From positions 72,398,453 through 72,462,452 of the forward strand of contig CM049311.1 in assembly GCA_026874595.1 (NCBI GenBank): a DNA stretch of 64,000 nucleotides, read 5' to 3'. Below are positions 25,307 to 37,919 of the stretch, piece after piece (positions within the stretch are counted from its first letter, which is position 1; every line of letters begins with the position of its first letter). Source of the stretch: Sipunculus nudus. Lineage: Eukaryota > Annelida > Sipuncula > Golfingiida > Sipunculidae. The position numbers and the translations under genes were made by a program. Under the pieces are notes generated by a model that did not search any database, was not told the DNA's origin, and saw nothing but the letters and a program-made list of their open reading frames with translations.

Positions 25307-26215
25307 CAAATTCATGATGATGATTTTTTATTATACAAACCCAAGAGTATGAACTTGTTTTGATTGATGGATATGCTCTATTGAGCTGTTTTTGATATTA
25401 ATGATGTGAATTTTATGAGCACATGCAGTAAGGCTGCACCAAAACCAGTCAGTCCCGAAGAACTAAAATATTCAAAGCCACAGACTCTGAGCTGTAAGTC
25501 ATATCACTGCAGGAACCACTGCTGAAGTGTGTTCATACCCAGCAGAGCTGACATTTGATAACACATACATTCTGGCAAGCATTGATATTTGTACAATATA
25601 CATTTATAATGCAGATTTATATTTTTTAATCTTTTTTTTTAAATATATATACTCAACAGTGTAATATTTTGAGGGATGAAATAAAATTTAAAGGAGTTCC
25701 TAATGGAGCTAATAAAAAGTTAGACTAAAAGATCAGTAATGGCATGAGTTTGAATTTACCTTCTGCACACGTAAAAAATAAAGTGTAATTATATCTGTGC
25801 ATACATCTGTCTATAAAAATCTATCTCCAGTTAAGTTGAGAGCTATACATAAACTCAACTAATCCCACAAGAATAAAGCTTTCAATATACTGGTACCAAT
25901 TGAGAGATCCCAATATTGAATTAATTATCACTGGAAAATATGCACTCACACTACTGCTAGGGTCTAAACAAATATATATAACAGATGAGCACATTTTTTC
26001 AAGCCACAATATCTGGGTTTGACACTTCTTTTTGAAATTATATGCCCAGTTAGGCAATTAACATCTAGACTTTCCTAGTCCTACATATATTTTTACCTGC
26101 CTTACAAAAATCAGTGAATGCAGCCAAAAACACAATGTGTGTTCCACATAATTAAGTTGTTTGCTTATTGCAGGTTAGACCATGCATTAACATGTTCAAA
26201 TGTTTGATAATTATG
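25307..26215. other. AT-rich spacer
   Basis: No gene or repeat family recognised between the pogo-like element and the first MITE fragment. Confidence 0.4.
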
Positions 26216-26221
26216 CAAAAA

Positions 26222-26425
26222 AAAAGGTATGGTTCTCAGGCACTGCCTGCATCACTTAACCCCCCTCATCAAAAATTTTTATTTTTTATTTTTATCTTTC
26301 AAGAAGGTAATATAATCCAATTTTGAAAAGATTTTGTTTGTTATGTAGTGCCTGATTAGCAAAAAATGTGTTATTTTTTATACTTTTTCCTGATCATATG
26401 ACATTTTTATCAAAACATATAAAAA
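26222..26425. mobile_element. partial Harbinger-type MITE
   Basis: Begins AAAGGTATGGTTCTCAGGCA and follows the left two-thirds of the complete copy at 26722: CCGCATCA-like text, then TTTCAAGAAG and ACATTTTTATC AAAACATA. The outermost GGCC end and the right inverted repeat are missing. It is more diverged than the two full copies. Confidence 0.75.
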
Positions 26426-26548
26426 AAGGTGAAATATAAATAGGAAAATCGAATGCCAGACCCAAAGATAACGAAGAAATGTTGAATTATTAAATCCGTA
26501 ACACATGGTTTAGTCTGCCTTTTTGAGCATATTGAATTTTTAACATAC

Positions 26549-26599
26549 CTGTAGTCTGTGGTCTCATACTTCATAAATCTCTTAATGATGAACACATTC
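26549..26599 (-). CDS. candidate internal coding exon, product unknown
   Basis: On the minus strand the frame NVFIIKRFMKYETTDY plus two bases ends at a strong donor, ACAG|GTATGTT (26548-26547). The acceptor would be CAACAACAG|G at 26602-26600. It is poor in pyrimidines, but a near-perfect branch-point sequence, TATTAAC, lies about 28 bp upstream. The last two bases (AG) would be completed by the first base of the candidate terminal exon at 9351-9462, giving Arg at the junction. The intervening intron would be about 17 kb and contain the whole 43-bp array. The acceptor weakness keeps confidence low. Confidence 0.25.
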
Positions 26600-26721
26600 C
26601 TGTTGTTGACATTAGGTGTTCCATACGGTTAATACCTAGAAAGTTTGTGGTTATGCTGCCCTTTTCACTGTATACATTTTGACGTGATGACTCACAGATA
26701 ACCAACAAGGGCAAGAAATAA

Positions 26722-27057
26722 GGCCAAAAAAAATTAAAGGTATGGTTCTCAGGCACCGCCCGCATCAATTTTAAACCCCCGCATCAAAAATTTTTTATTT
26801 TGATTGTCAATAAAAACTTTCCAATTTTCAGCTGCTGCCGCTTCGACATTTCTTTCAAGAAGATAAAACCATACAATTTTCTTTGTTTTGTAGTGCTTTT
26901 ACTTATTTAGCAAATTAAAACTGTTATTTTTATGCTTTTCCCTTATCATTTGACATTTTTATCGAAACATACCAAAAAATTTAAAATAAAAAGTGCCCGC
27001 CCGCATTGATTTCTGAAAAAAAGTGCCTGAGAACCATACCTTTTTTTTATTTTGGCC
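26722..27057. mobile_element. Harbinger-type MITE, complete copy 1 (336 bp)
   Basis: Inverted ends of about 35 bp: GGCCAAAAAAAATTAAAGG continuing TATGGTTCTCAGGCAC, and at the right GTGCCTGAGAACCATACC followed by T-rich sequence and TTGGCC. It is flanked by TAA on both sides (26719-26721 and 27058-27060). A three-base TAA/TTA duplication and GG-starting ends are characteristic of PIF/Harbinger. There is no coding capacity. GCCCGCCCGCATTGA inside the right end mirrors CCGCCCGCATCAA in the left. Confidence 0.88.
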
Positions 27058-27060
27058 TAA

Positions 27061-30000
27061 TAAAATCCCTCATAAAATGTACAAATCACCTAGAGTACTT
27101 GAAAGTCTGTTATCTGACTAGTTTCTCAACAGCTCATTTCTACCAACCTTCATATAGACAGGTGCTTTTGTTATTGCCATGTAAATCCTAGTAAACAGCA
27201 GTGTCAGGTGTCATACACAATCAATATCCACTCATATGTGTATATAAACAGGTGTTTGAAATAATATTACTTAAAACAGAATATTACCACTCACAGCTGT
27301 ACAAGACATGTCTGAATCAAAACCTATTAGTATTAAACCCAAGAATGGCACTCAGAGCACACACCGCTTTTAAGGTGAAATCATCTTACTGTGCCTGTGA
27401 ATTTATCTGAAACTTAACCAAAATTTCATGGAGTCTCTTGTGGCATATGTCCTACCATTAGACAAAGGTGGGGCAAAAAAATTTTGTTTTTTTCTCATCA
27501 TTCAGCCAACAGACAAACAGACACAGGAGAAAACTTTACCTCCTTGGAAGAGTTAACAAAGGTCAAGTGAGTAAAACAAGTCTGTTCCTACTCAAATGTT
27601 AACACACCAGCTAGAACACTACCACGGAGTGGTTTTTGTTCATACTGTACAAAGACCTAACTTTGTTAACTGTATGATAATTAATGTATATGCATTAGAG
27701 CCATTATATACAACCCTTTATATCTGTGTAAGTTCATATACAATTCTATCTAATCACTGTGCCTGGAACAGATAGCTCATATCTACTGATTCAGAGAAAG
27801 TTTATGGCTACAAAGCATGTTCCTATAAGACAATACTCCAAGCTCCAGGAATACACAGAATTCAATTATTCTGGGCAAACTAATATATGATAGTAAGGAC
27901 TAGTACATCTGTATGCTGCTGTCTCCTCTTAATATTGGTGAATGTAAATAATAGAAAAAAAATTGCAAAGAAACAAGAAAACAAGCATCAGAAAAGAAAT
28001 AAGACCCAAAACTGATTAATTATACAGAAACAATAATAGTATCTCATAATTAAAATTTAATAAGCAACTATATGGGCAGCCAATAATTGTGTAAAATCAT
28101 GTGGTTTATACAGAAATGACACTCTTGTTTTATGTAAAATTGTAAATTGTATAATTTTAGCTGATAGGCCAAGCAAGTATCCACATTCAGGGTGTGAAAT
28201 AGAGGGTGCTTACATGCCCATTTGGATGTACATTTTCTTTTGTGTAAGTAGAAATCATACCCAGGGTGCACTCTGTTTAAATATAATAAACCAATGAAAA
28301 AAATGTTGGTGCAGTATCTTATTTTTTTATTTACTATTCATGAACATCACATTCATAAATAGCATTTTCTAATCTTTGAGAAACAGAAACTCCTTAACAA
28401 GCAAATTTTCTCACTAGTAAATTACAAGGTGCATGTTGAAATCTTTAGGTGCATGTAGGTTTTGTTTCAATAGTGCACCTGGAGCATGTAAATTTTTTAG
28501 CCTAATTCATACCCTGTACATTTGATATAATGAATCCAGCAGGTACTTGCATGCTTGTTGGTCAACAAATATCTAGCCTAACACAAGTCAAAGACTCTTC
28601 ATGATGATTATAACATTAACAATTACCTTTTTGTGATATGTTTTAATGTTGTATTTAATCACTTTACTTTGCACAACATAAAAAGGTTGTTGATACAGAT
28701 TGTCTGACAGCAAACAAAACTCCTCTCACTATTACTATCTAACAACTCAAGGATGACTATATTGAGCCATCCTTGGTCTCAGTGTCAGATCTAGGGGTCA
28801 CTTTTCTAATGCTAGAGCAGACGCCTTGGGTCAAACCTACTGGTATGACAAATGCATGGACACCCCAGGATATCACATTATGTTTGAATTATTATGAATG
28901 GTATTTACACATTAACTGGCATACAATCTGATGTATTTCCCATGCAGCACATGCCTGATGCAAGTTGCAACCAGTAATTTGCAGCTGAATTTTAATGTGT
29001 ATAGTGATTCTGATAACTGCATCAGGAGAACTGATCAGGACCCCCCACCCCCACCCCTTCCCAATTTCCTCAAGGTAAATTTTTTTCAGGGTATATATTT
29101 TCTTAGATGTTGGACAATACTTTTAATGTTATGTGAAGCAGAATTCTTAAATGCAGGTTTTTATGCTTATATCAATGCATAGGGGTAAGATGAAGAGTCA
29201 CTTATATATCCAACTTTATGCACATAACTAAACAATGACATAACAAATTTGGTAAAAAGTCTGTATACACCTGTACCTGTGAAAATTATATATCAGTCTG
29301 TGTCCACCTTTCAGCTTAAAGTAAGAAATTAACTTTTTTTTTAAATTTGAATTTTAATTTATGGATTACAAATTTAGCAAATGGGTTAGGCTTTACAGGT
29401 AGACAAATATATATGATGAAGTTCACCCAGTTAAACATTTCGTTACTAAACGTATATTCTTGAATGTCAAAATGCCCTGTTGTCTCTTTGGTTTTCTTCT
29501 AATTCTTGCTTTTTAGACCAATCTTTAATTTTCTTCTGTACCTCATTAAACACAGGTGCTTTATTTGATATTACTAGAAATTTTTATCTGTTTTTGCTGG
29601 ATAAATTCATTTTGTTTCAAGAATGATGAAATAAATCAGATCTGATAGGTTTGACTTTTAATTTACTCCACTCTGAGAAGAATGTACTCATTTCAGAAAT
29701 CACAACTTTATATAAAAAGATCTTTTTCCTTTTGTTATTTTTTGCTGTATACACTCTTATCACTTCAAACCTTAGCAGCTGTGACCCCATATTCAGCCAC
29801 CAGCGTATAAAAAAGTAAACGAGTCCCTGTACATACAGCATCTTCCCTGATGAAAATTCTGTACATCTGCAATGTATCAGGCTTTATCAGCCATCACTCT
29901 TTCATGCCCTTAAGTTCCAAGCTAGGGAAGTCTAATGCTCTTATGCTACTTTCATAACGTTTTATATTAATGGCTTTTATGCTGGAGATGATCAGTAATA

Positions 30001-30846
30001 AAGCCCTGGTAGACCTTTTCTCTATCCCTGCAAATTACTAGAGTGTCCTGTAACCTTTATACTGTATCAGTATGGGGCCACATCAGGGTCTTGTAAATAT
30101 TAAGAACCTTGTACACAAACTATCAGTACACTCAGCTTAAAACTACATGCTGTGTGCCTGACACTGAGATAAAACACAAACAAATCTAATACAAGTGTAG
30201 GACTATATCCTCTTGACAGAAAAACACACACACACATAAACACACACTTTAACGAGTCAACAATACATGCAACCATGACAAGCTCTAAACCTTGAGGAAC
30301 TGTAACTTAAGGACACACAAACAAAGCTCATAAAAACACTCGGCCAAGAGAGTGAATATGTGAACATGTGCCAAAACTTAATGGTCTATTAAACCAGGTA
30401 AACAACCAAGATGGGAAAAGCAAATGCTTCCCGCCAAATCTGTGTGAATGGCTTTGCGGCACAGCCATCCGTGCCCCTACTAACACCACTAGTGCAGCTT
30501 ACATCACACACAGGCTCACTCGCTAACTCACACTGGACTGTGATGTGATTTATGGCACCATCTACCTTCTTTGAAACAAACCAAGTGTGTGAATATCAAG
30601 TGTGAAAATTGAGTGGAGTTTGGGTTCTTGTATCAGGCTCCATACTTAACCCCATATACACAATTACACATACACAGGATTTCAGTGGCCTGCTCGCCCC
30701 CAGATAGTTCACTACCCTTGCCACATGCGCCTGTGTCTGTGACTATAGGGCACAGATTGCATAAGCTTCTGTAACCGTAGCCTGACACAGGGCAGCACAG
30801 GCTGGGTTTATAACACAAACAGCATGACCAAGAAGTCCACCCCTAC
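27061..30846. other. long non-coding stretch
   Basis: No gene recognised. A CA-rich microsatellite lies at about 30223-30248. A moderately GC-rich block begins near 30380 and leads up to the exon candidate at 30847. A cysteine-rich minus frame at 30633-30818 was considered, but it cannot be joined in phase to that exon. Confidence 0.4.
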
Positions 30847-30974
30847 CTTAAAGCACTGTCCACTGGAGCTGGTAATCCCTGCTGTAGCAGCACTGGCGTT
30901 ACAACTCCAAAAATGGTCCGAATCAACAGGAGGCAGTAAGGTTGCAGCAGCTGACACTAGCAAGATTTCCAACC
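30847..30974 (-). CDS. candidate internal coding exon, product unknown
   Basis: This is the best-supported exon in the window. On the minus strand a strong acceptor, GTTTATTTTATTTCAG, precedes a 128-bp segment ending at a good donor, TTTAAG|GTAGGG. Of the three frames only one is open throughout: two bases, then 42 codons beginning LEILLVSAAATLLPPV, continuing DSDHFWSCNASAATAG and ending TSSSGQCFK. The peptide has a hydrophobic stretch, an N-glycosylation-type NAS and two cysteines, as in a secreted or membrane protein. The start phase fits the candidate exon at 37453-37528, which ends with one base. GC is near 50%, well above the surroundings. No family is recognised. Confidence 0.45.
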
Positions 30975-32360
30975 CTGAAATAAAATAAACGCTGGTTAAG
31001 CATGTGGCAGCTACGGGACTTCACCCCCTCTCTGTGTGGTAGTCCCTGTTGCTTGGTGAATGCATGGAACCTAACTGTGCACATTTCTGCCCCAGTGACC
31101 TGCATGGGAACATACCATTACCGCCTATAGGGGTGGGAAGGGTTATTTTTTTATTGTCAATGTTAACAGTTCTGATTAGAGTAAAATCAAACATCGCATC
31201 AGCCAGCACAACTGGAACATATTCTGTGTTTTATAAAGTAAACAATCCACTGATGATGACTCCGCATTATATTGGGAGCCCACCTGTCTGTAGATGCCTG
31301 TCTCACATGAGGTGAACAACACTGGTCTATTCTGAGAGCTGACAAAAGGTGTTTTACATCTGTATTGTCCCCCTAGCTGGACAAACCAGACAACATAACT
31401 CTGGTACCCTAAACCCATACACACACTGGACCATTCATTCTAATTACAGTCTTTCAGGTAAATTGACAGGCGAGCAATTTGATGCCTGACCCATGAAATG
31501 GCTTCATGAGCCTTGGCTACACAGGCACCCGTGTGGTTTCAATATGAAGTCACTAAATATAGCAAGGGGACCATTTAAATATCATGAATTACACTTAAGT
31601 AGAACCTGTCTTGAAACTTCCTGTTTTATAAGACCACCTCTGGTGTGCAGTTCTCAAACCAAGCCTCCAAACTAACAAAGTCCATTTGTTTGGGTGATAA
31701 TTCAATTTGATTTATGGAATTTGTCCCCTATCATCCAAAATCATCCTAGAACATTTATTGTAAATCATCTTTACTGTGTGCAGCAAATAAAATAAAATAG
31801 TAATGAATTTTCTAATTAAAAAAGACAATGAAATTACTAATTAAATTAGTGAATTTATATTTACATCCTTTAGAACTTTCATCACACATAATGAAAAGAT
31901 CAGTATTAAAATATAATGGGCTCAGGTTATTCTGCTGATTTGTTTGAATATACTTTCACAAGTTTGTAACTGTTATTACCAAATTACAAAAAAAGCTACC
32001 ACATTGATTTCTTTGGGAAAGTGCAGGAAGATGAAGCTATTTATAGTTTATTTTCAGGCCTATTTACCAAAACAAAAGTCTGCTGAAGAGGAAAGTATTA
32101 ATCTGCTGGACTTAAAATGACAGATGGGCTGATTTTAAATGACAGTAATTTAACCTCAGTATTATATTAAAGTTAAATTGAAGAAAAAGACACATTCACT
32201 TTTTAACCTGCTGAGTCTAAAAGGTATTAAACTCTCATTAAGAAGTCTTTAATTCAAGGTTCATTATAAGATAGACAAAAGAAAATAACATCAACTAAAG
32301 TATTTAGGGGACATTACACTTGGATATTATTCAAACATGATTTTCTCAACGTTTTATGAT
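30975..32360. other. non-coding, GC-richer to 31500 then AT-rich
   Basis: Several short frames occur on both strands between 31000 and 31430, none with a coherent splice structure. From 31680 to 32360 the sequence is AT-rich and featureless. Confidence 0.35.
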
Positions 32361-32368
32361 AAGATGCA

Positions 32369-32587
32369 GTGGCGCATGATTCTGACTGCCCCATGGACAT
32401 CGACCGTGAATTCCATTGTATGTCAGAGAGAAGCATCCTGGTCACACAGAACACCTGCCAAGGTTTACAGAAGGATCCCAGTGTTTACACAAAGATGAAA
32501 TCACAGACTGAAGGTCACACTGTAACTCAGGCAGAAGGACCCCCCATGAAGACTGACCTTGGAACACTGATGTTGATGACCACTTGA
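32369..32587 (+). other. open, protein-like frame, coding status undecided
   Basis: A 72-codon plus-strand frame (starting MAHDSDCPMDIDREFHC, ending in TGA) lies in a GC-elevated block. An AG-ended GATAAGATGCAG just upstream could serve as an acceptor, but the pyrimidine tract is weak. No domain is recognised. It could be a terminal exon or chance. Confidence 0.2.
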
Positions 32588-32774
32588 TAGCTCTATCCCT
32601 GCCCCAGGGGTTGGCCAGTCGGAGGGGGGGGGGGGGGAACAATTTTCCCTTAAGGATACATTTCTTTTTCTATTTCCTTAAGATTATTCAGTAAATAAGG
32701 AAACTTTCACCTTCACATCACATGCAATGACTTCTAGTTAGGGGGAAATCAATGAAGACTGTCTTTTATCTATC

Positions 32775-33178
32775 TTCTATCATCTATATACTAATAAAAT
32801 TGTCCTGTCTGTATGTTTGTTTGTTTTTCCCTGAACTTCTGCAGGAATGGGCCATGACAGTGGGCCATTTTTGCTATCTAGTGGTATGCCCTAACTTACA
32901 GAATGCACACCAATTTAGCCCTTCCACACAACTGGATTCCTGGGAGCATGATCACATCGCAGGTTGGTCGCACAAGATCACACCACTCGCCATTGCTGAC
33001 CTTCACCTTTGCCCATTACCATAAAGACATGTATAGATTGGTTCCGTATCTACCACCAGATGTCGCTACCTTACGGGTCTGGGGTGTTCGCTACCTAACG
33101 GGTCTGGCCCACACAGCTATACACCCTTCCTCTGCAATGAAACCCAACTGGACCCCATTTTCTAGTACTAAATAAAAT
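32775..33178 (+). mobile_element. possible Helitron/Helentron-like repeat fragment
   Basis: Starts TCTATATACTAATAAAATTG followed by CTGTCTGTATGTTTGTTTG and 'GCAGGAATGGGCCATG', and ends TCTAGTACTAAATAAAATTA. I recall a TCTATATA...AAAATTG opening with pyrimidine-rich CTGTCTGT text at the ends of many invertebrate Helitron-like repeats. The interior is GC-richer than its flanks and includes a short internal duplication (TACGGGTCTGG/AACGGGTCTGG near 33075 and 33098). There is no complete frame. Confidence 0.35.
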
Positions 33179-34160
33179 TAATTTAAGACTTTTGGTTTCA
33201 CAGGTCTTATATAGAATTGTTTAGCAGAAGTTGCTAAACAGAGGTGGTGCCACCTGCAGGTTTTATGCACAAGTCATTCATGTGGTGAATATGTCTAACA
33301 TTTGATGAAGAAAGGGGCAGGGGTTTTAGGGATATTTGGGTGGATGGATGCAGACCACTTTAATAGTCCTTCCTCCTTACAGCTGGGGACTAAATAGTTC
33401 ATATATTAGATTAAACAGTGCATTAGAGTATTTAATCTCACAAAGACAAAATTTATGATGGAAGAGGCAATTTTTCATTTTTTTCCAGATAAACTGTGAG
33501 TGGAGGTCAATATGATCAGTCTGGACTTTTGGAAAACAACATCAAATGCAGCCATTAGGCTGTGTCTGTGTAAGTCTTGGTATGCGAGGCCATGGCACGG
33601 GATGTCTATGGATTCCATATTTCACCAATCTACCTAACATGTCCATCTGAAGAGCCCATTCTTGGGGCTGGTTGCAAACCTCGCTGTTGGAGCACTTGTT
33701 CCCAGCTGGTAGGAAAATGTAAAAACATGCAGCTAAACAGCAGCAAACAGCCTCTAATTCAATTGTGTTGTCTGAAAGCTTTTCAAAAGCTGCTTCCCTG
33801 GCCTAGAATTGAATTAATAATTCAGATTTCCAATTCTGTAATGGGTCTCAGATGAGCTCATGAAACTTCAGAAACGAGTAGTACACTATCGCTGTGACAA
33901 CCAAGACAAAATACCTTGGCCTTTAAGAAAAAAAAACACAAAGAGTAAACCCATCCACTACTGTAGATTTCCCTGATGTTCATTGGAAGCAAATCACTTG
34001 TGGTTTCAGTGAAAACCTGAAAAGAGTATTCTGGTCAAAATATATGCATGTATATTGTGTTCTGACACTCTGCTTTTCAGTGTGCCTATATTCTTAATAA
34101 TTAAAGTTGTCAAGCAATTTATCTTATATATATTTATATTTTTTATTTAATCAAGGATTC
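33179..34160. other. non-coding spacer
   Basis: No recognised element. A plus frame at 33577-33855 is open but has no family or splice support. Confidence 0.35.
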
Positions 34161-34164
34161 AACA

Positions 34165-34371
34165 ACTTATTATTATAACAAATATGAGGCACTCTCTGTG
34201 GTTAAGATGGTGTTTGGTTGTCAGGAAGGGCATAGAAAACAGGGCAAAAGGGGGACAACCACCAACATTTGACAGGCAGTTATAACCCACGCTGATAGCC
34301 AAGTTAGGAATCGAACCAAGGTCACCAGTGGGGAGTCCAGGGCGATCTACCACTCGACTGTCCAGGCCTGG
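34165..34371 (-). mobile_element. tRNA-derived SINE
   Basis: On the minus strand the head begins CCTGGACAGTCGAGTGGTAG (A-box-like) and contains a textbook B box, GGTTCGATTCC, about 30 bp further, as in a tRNA-derived RNA polymerase III promoter. A tRNA-unrelated body follows (CTGCCTGTCAAATGTTGG, then CTTAACCACAGAGAGTGCC). It ends in TTGTTATAATAATAAG, a short A/T-rich tail. Length is about 200 bp. The cloverleaf is not preserved, so it is not a functional tRNA gene. Confidence 0.75.
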
Positions 34372-34685
34372 AAACAATTTTATATTACTGTACAACAACA
34401 CTTCACCAGTTCAGTGAAACAATTTTATATTACTGTACAACAACACTTCACCAGTTCAGTGAAACAATTTTATATTACTGTACAACAACACTTCACCAGT
34501 TCAGTGAAACAATTTTATATTACTGTACAACAACACTTCACCAGTTCAGTGAAACAATTTTATATTACTGTACAACAACACTTCACCAGTTCAGTGAAAC
34601 AATTTTATATTACTGTACAACAACACTTCACCAGTTCAGTGAAACAATTTTATATTACTGTACAACAACACTTCACCAGTCCAGT
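34371..34685 (+). repeat. seven near-identical 45-bp tandem repeats
   Basis: Units start at 34371, 34416, 34461, 34506, 34551, 34596 and 34641, each GAAACAATTTTATATTACTG followed by TACAACAACACTTCACCAGT and TCAGT. They are identical except CCAGT for TCAGT in the last. 45 bp is 15 codons, so a frame of repeated KQFYITVQQHFTSSV stays open, which follows from the period. The array abuts the SINE head exactly. Confidence 0.97.
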
Positions 34686-34689
34686 CTCA

Positions 34690-37450
34690 GCCTTGGCGTG
34701 AATAAGGCCTTAGAGCGTTTATTTATGTGCATGTCCGCACAGGTTGCTGTAGCACAAAGTCTCTCTGGACAGGACAACAATGGTGCACCATTTGTTTTCT
34801 TCAACAATTAGAATCTTATTATGCTTCAGTCTTTAAAATGCACTATGGAATCGATGGTGACTCATTGCCTATTGATAATGTTATACTGTTCTTTTTGCCA
34901 CCACCTGGTGGTTATGCATCAATACCTGTTCCCAGTGTGTTTGTATGTCCCTGTTCAGTGGTGTTTGTACGTGTTGGTGTTTTTCACAACATAACTTGCA
35001 CAATCATGAACACATTTCAGAAATGGGCCATTTTTGTCTTCAAGGGATCACTTGGCAACTGTACACATCTAGTTTAAGTCTGGAAGTGATGCAGGAACCA
35101 GCTTTATACCCCTGCTGTTTCTGGATAAAGGTGAAGTCAGATGATATCAGGAAATAAATAGATTTAAAATTTTTTTTGCATTGGATTTAAAAAAATCAAG
35201 AAGTCTGAATTGGGTTCATTCACTCACAATAAAAAAAGTTTCAGGTCTCTTTTGAGCTCTTTTAAGAAGCTAGAGTAGCTTGAAGGAAATAAGATATATA
35301 TTTCTTGATAGGCCTCCAACAAAGAGTATACATTCATTATCAATCAAGAAGGGACATCCATATGAATGTTTATGACTTTGTAAAGATGGGCAGGATCTTT
35401 TTTAAGGTATCATTTCCTAATTTTAACTGCTAAACTTTGCCCGTTCCAAAAACTTCATGGAACTGCCCCCAAAAAGATTTTCAAATACCTAATTGAAAAC
35501 ACAGATGAAATGATAATATAGAGATAAGATTCCTCAATGTACTGAATGAGAGAAATGTGGAAAAAATCGCAATTGACCAAATAAATAAGGTGAGATTCCT
35601 TATGTGTGGATCTGGCATGTAGAATACATATCCAGCAAAATGAATTGCTACATGCAACACATAGAAAACATGAAATTTTCAACACCCATTCCGCATGCTG
35701 CATTCCATATATAAGGTATAAACTTAATTCTTCAAATTGCTTTCCCAAAGGCTTTCTGAATATACATGAACCTGATTTTGCAATGGAATATGGAAACAAC
35801 TTTTAATATATTAACCTTTTACATATAAGAATATCATATAAATGGTCATAAAGCTGGGTTTGATCCGACCTCTCAACCAGACCAAGCTGTTTTCTGTGGG
35901 CTCCTGGTTTGTAGCTCTGATTGAATTACAGATTACTCAAACTTAATATCTTCATACACATCTCAGTCAAGATACCAGACAAGCTGTTTACCTGTCAGGC
36001 TAATACACTGATAACCATGGAGATAAGGTCAACAGGTTATCTAACAGGTTACTAAAACATCCATATAATGTTATCCTATTGCTATCTTTGATAAGACAAC
36101 TCTCAGTGAAATGTAAATATACTCCAAGGTGCTTCTAAGTGTGTGTTCTTTGATGAAGCTTTATGAACAATTGCCAATGTTAAGTTAAACGAGATTATGT
36201 TTTAAAACACATACCTTATGTAAAAAGAACACACCTTATGTAAAAAGATGTTCTTGCCCTGGATAATATACAGACTACAGTCAACACTCATCATCATAAG
36301 TACTGTACAATGAAAAACCTGTAATTGCCTTCACCAAAGAGAATATAATGATAATAATAATAAAAGCATACAGTGCTTGATTGCCACCTGTGGCTAAGTG
36401 TCTCACAGTGATAGCTGGCCTGTCCGTTTTCACTGGTACCCAGAAATGATGTCTGTCTGTTATATGACTGGATGGTAACTAATATGAACTATCACATAAT
36501 GGTACATCCCCCTGGATAATAACCATGAGTTGTAGCACTGTGAATAACAGGAAGAGTTGTAGAACTATGACCCAAAGCCATGTGATGTGTCTGAGCATTA
36601 TGAAACACAACTGAGAGCTGTAAACACTATTAGTGAGCACTGATGACTATGGGAGAGAACCAGCTTTAACATTAATGATAATGACCAACAGTTATATATT
36701 ACTGATATGTAGTATATAAATCAAGTGCAGTGGCTATATTGATAATAATGTGTTGGAGCACTACTGAAATTTAATGATCCAGTATATATTGTAGATTCAT
36801 ATATATGAACCAAGAGAGTTATGGATATGTAGCATTATGGATATAAACCAAGAGCGAAGAAAACTATCAATATTTAATTAACAATTCTATGAATATCAAC
36901 AAAGATGTGTATAGCACTATGGACAGTTATCATGACTTGCAGCAATATGGACATTAACCAAGTGTCAAAGCAGAAGATGGCTTCCTCATATGATAACAAG
37001 TGTTGATATGACATGATATGACATGGAGTCTAACATGATATGACAACAAATTATTTTCTTCAGGTGCTAAAAATAAGTAGAACACTCAGCTGAGTGAAAA
37101 AACAGGCTGTTTAGCACATGCATATGAAAAAGTAGAACATTAGTAGGACCATTAAATAAAGAAAAAGACAAAAGTAGGACTGAAACCACTCATTTAATAA
37201 AATAATTTATCCCCATTCTTCACAAATATATGTGAATTTATAATAAAGTAATATCATAGAGATTTTATTTAAAACACTTATGTGGTTCTCTGTTAAACAA
37301 TCACAGTCACAAATCACAACAATTCACAGCATTTTAAAACTCCCATTTACCCAAACAATACAACTTGCAAGATTTATGAATATTTGTTGTTGTCAATCAA
37401 ACAAATGTTGATGAATACATAACATCCTTGGCAAAGGAGAATATAAGATT
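34690..37450. other. AT-rich spacer with faint degenerate repeats
   Basis: Contains a short direct duplication, ACCTTATGTAAAAAGA, at about 36213 and 36234. Near 36500-36960 a loose recurrence of AGTTGTAGCACTATGG / GATATAAACCAAGAG-like text suggests a very old minisatellite. No gene recognised. Confidence 0.35.
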
Positions 37451-37452
37451 AC

Positions 37453-37528
37453 CTGAGCGTTGGTATGCTGACCCTGAATGCTTGTGAAAGGCAAGGTGTC
37501 TCATGTGACTATCACCCAGACAGGAAGG
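37453..37528 (-). CDS. candidate internal coding exon, product unknown
   Basis: On the minus strand a fair acceptor (TATTTTATTCACC...GTGGTTCAG) precedes 25 codons plus one base, ending at a good donor, GCTCAG|GTAATC. Only the frame PSCLGDSHMRHLAFHKH-SGSAYQRS is open; the other two hit stops within about 8 codons. It begins in phase 0 and ends in phase 1, which fits the exon at 30847-30974 that needs two bases to complete its first codon. No family recognised. Confidence 0.33.
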
Positions 37529-37919
37529 CTGAACCACATATAATGGTGAATAAAATAGGTGGCCTGACCCCAGGGACAGCCTTGGGTGTAACATATGCTA
37601 ATTCTATTTACATGACAATAAATGGATTCAGCCAGACTTTGATAAAATGATTCAAAACATAAACAGCACATATGCCACTCTTGATTTGCTGCATTTCAAA
37701 CTGAGATGTCTAAGGATTTCTACATACATCTGTGAATCTGCATATAAACCAGAATTTTATGGAAGTAATTCAATAATCCTGAAGGGATGTTAGATAATTA
37801 ATGCATGGATGTTACACATACAGGCATGCATTTTGGCTAGGGATTCACAGAAATGGATATGCCTTGTACCTTATGTTATTAATTCTTCTGGCTTTTATAT
37901 ATTCCTAAATAACTTTTTT

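Noticed and set aside
26571-26768. 65-codon minus-strand frame spanning the MITE edge
   Set aside because: Its first third lies in the Harbinger-type MITE, and the part overlapping the exon candidate is in a different frame that hits a stop.
30633-30818. Cysteine-rich minus-strand frame as the next exon after 30847-30974
   Set aside because: The only reasonable acceptor (near 30782) leaves the frame out of phase with the upstream donor, and the intron would be only 65 bp.
34270-34371. Functional tRNA gene on the minus strand
   Set aside because: A and B boxes are present but the cloverleaf stems do not pair well, and a SINE body follows, so it was called a SINE.
34414-34701. 95-codon frame of repeated KQFYITVQQHFTSSV
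   Set aside because: It follows from a 45-bp (15-codon) tandem repeat. Six identical DNA copies indicate recent duplication, not selection on protein.
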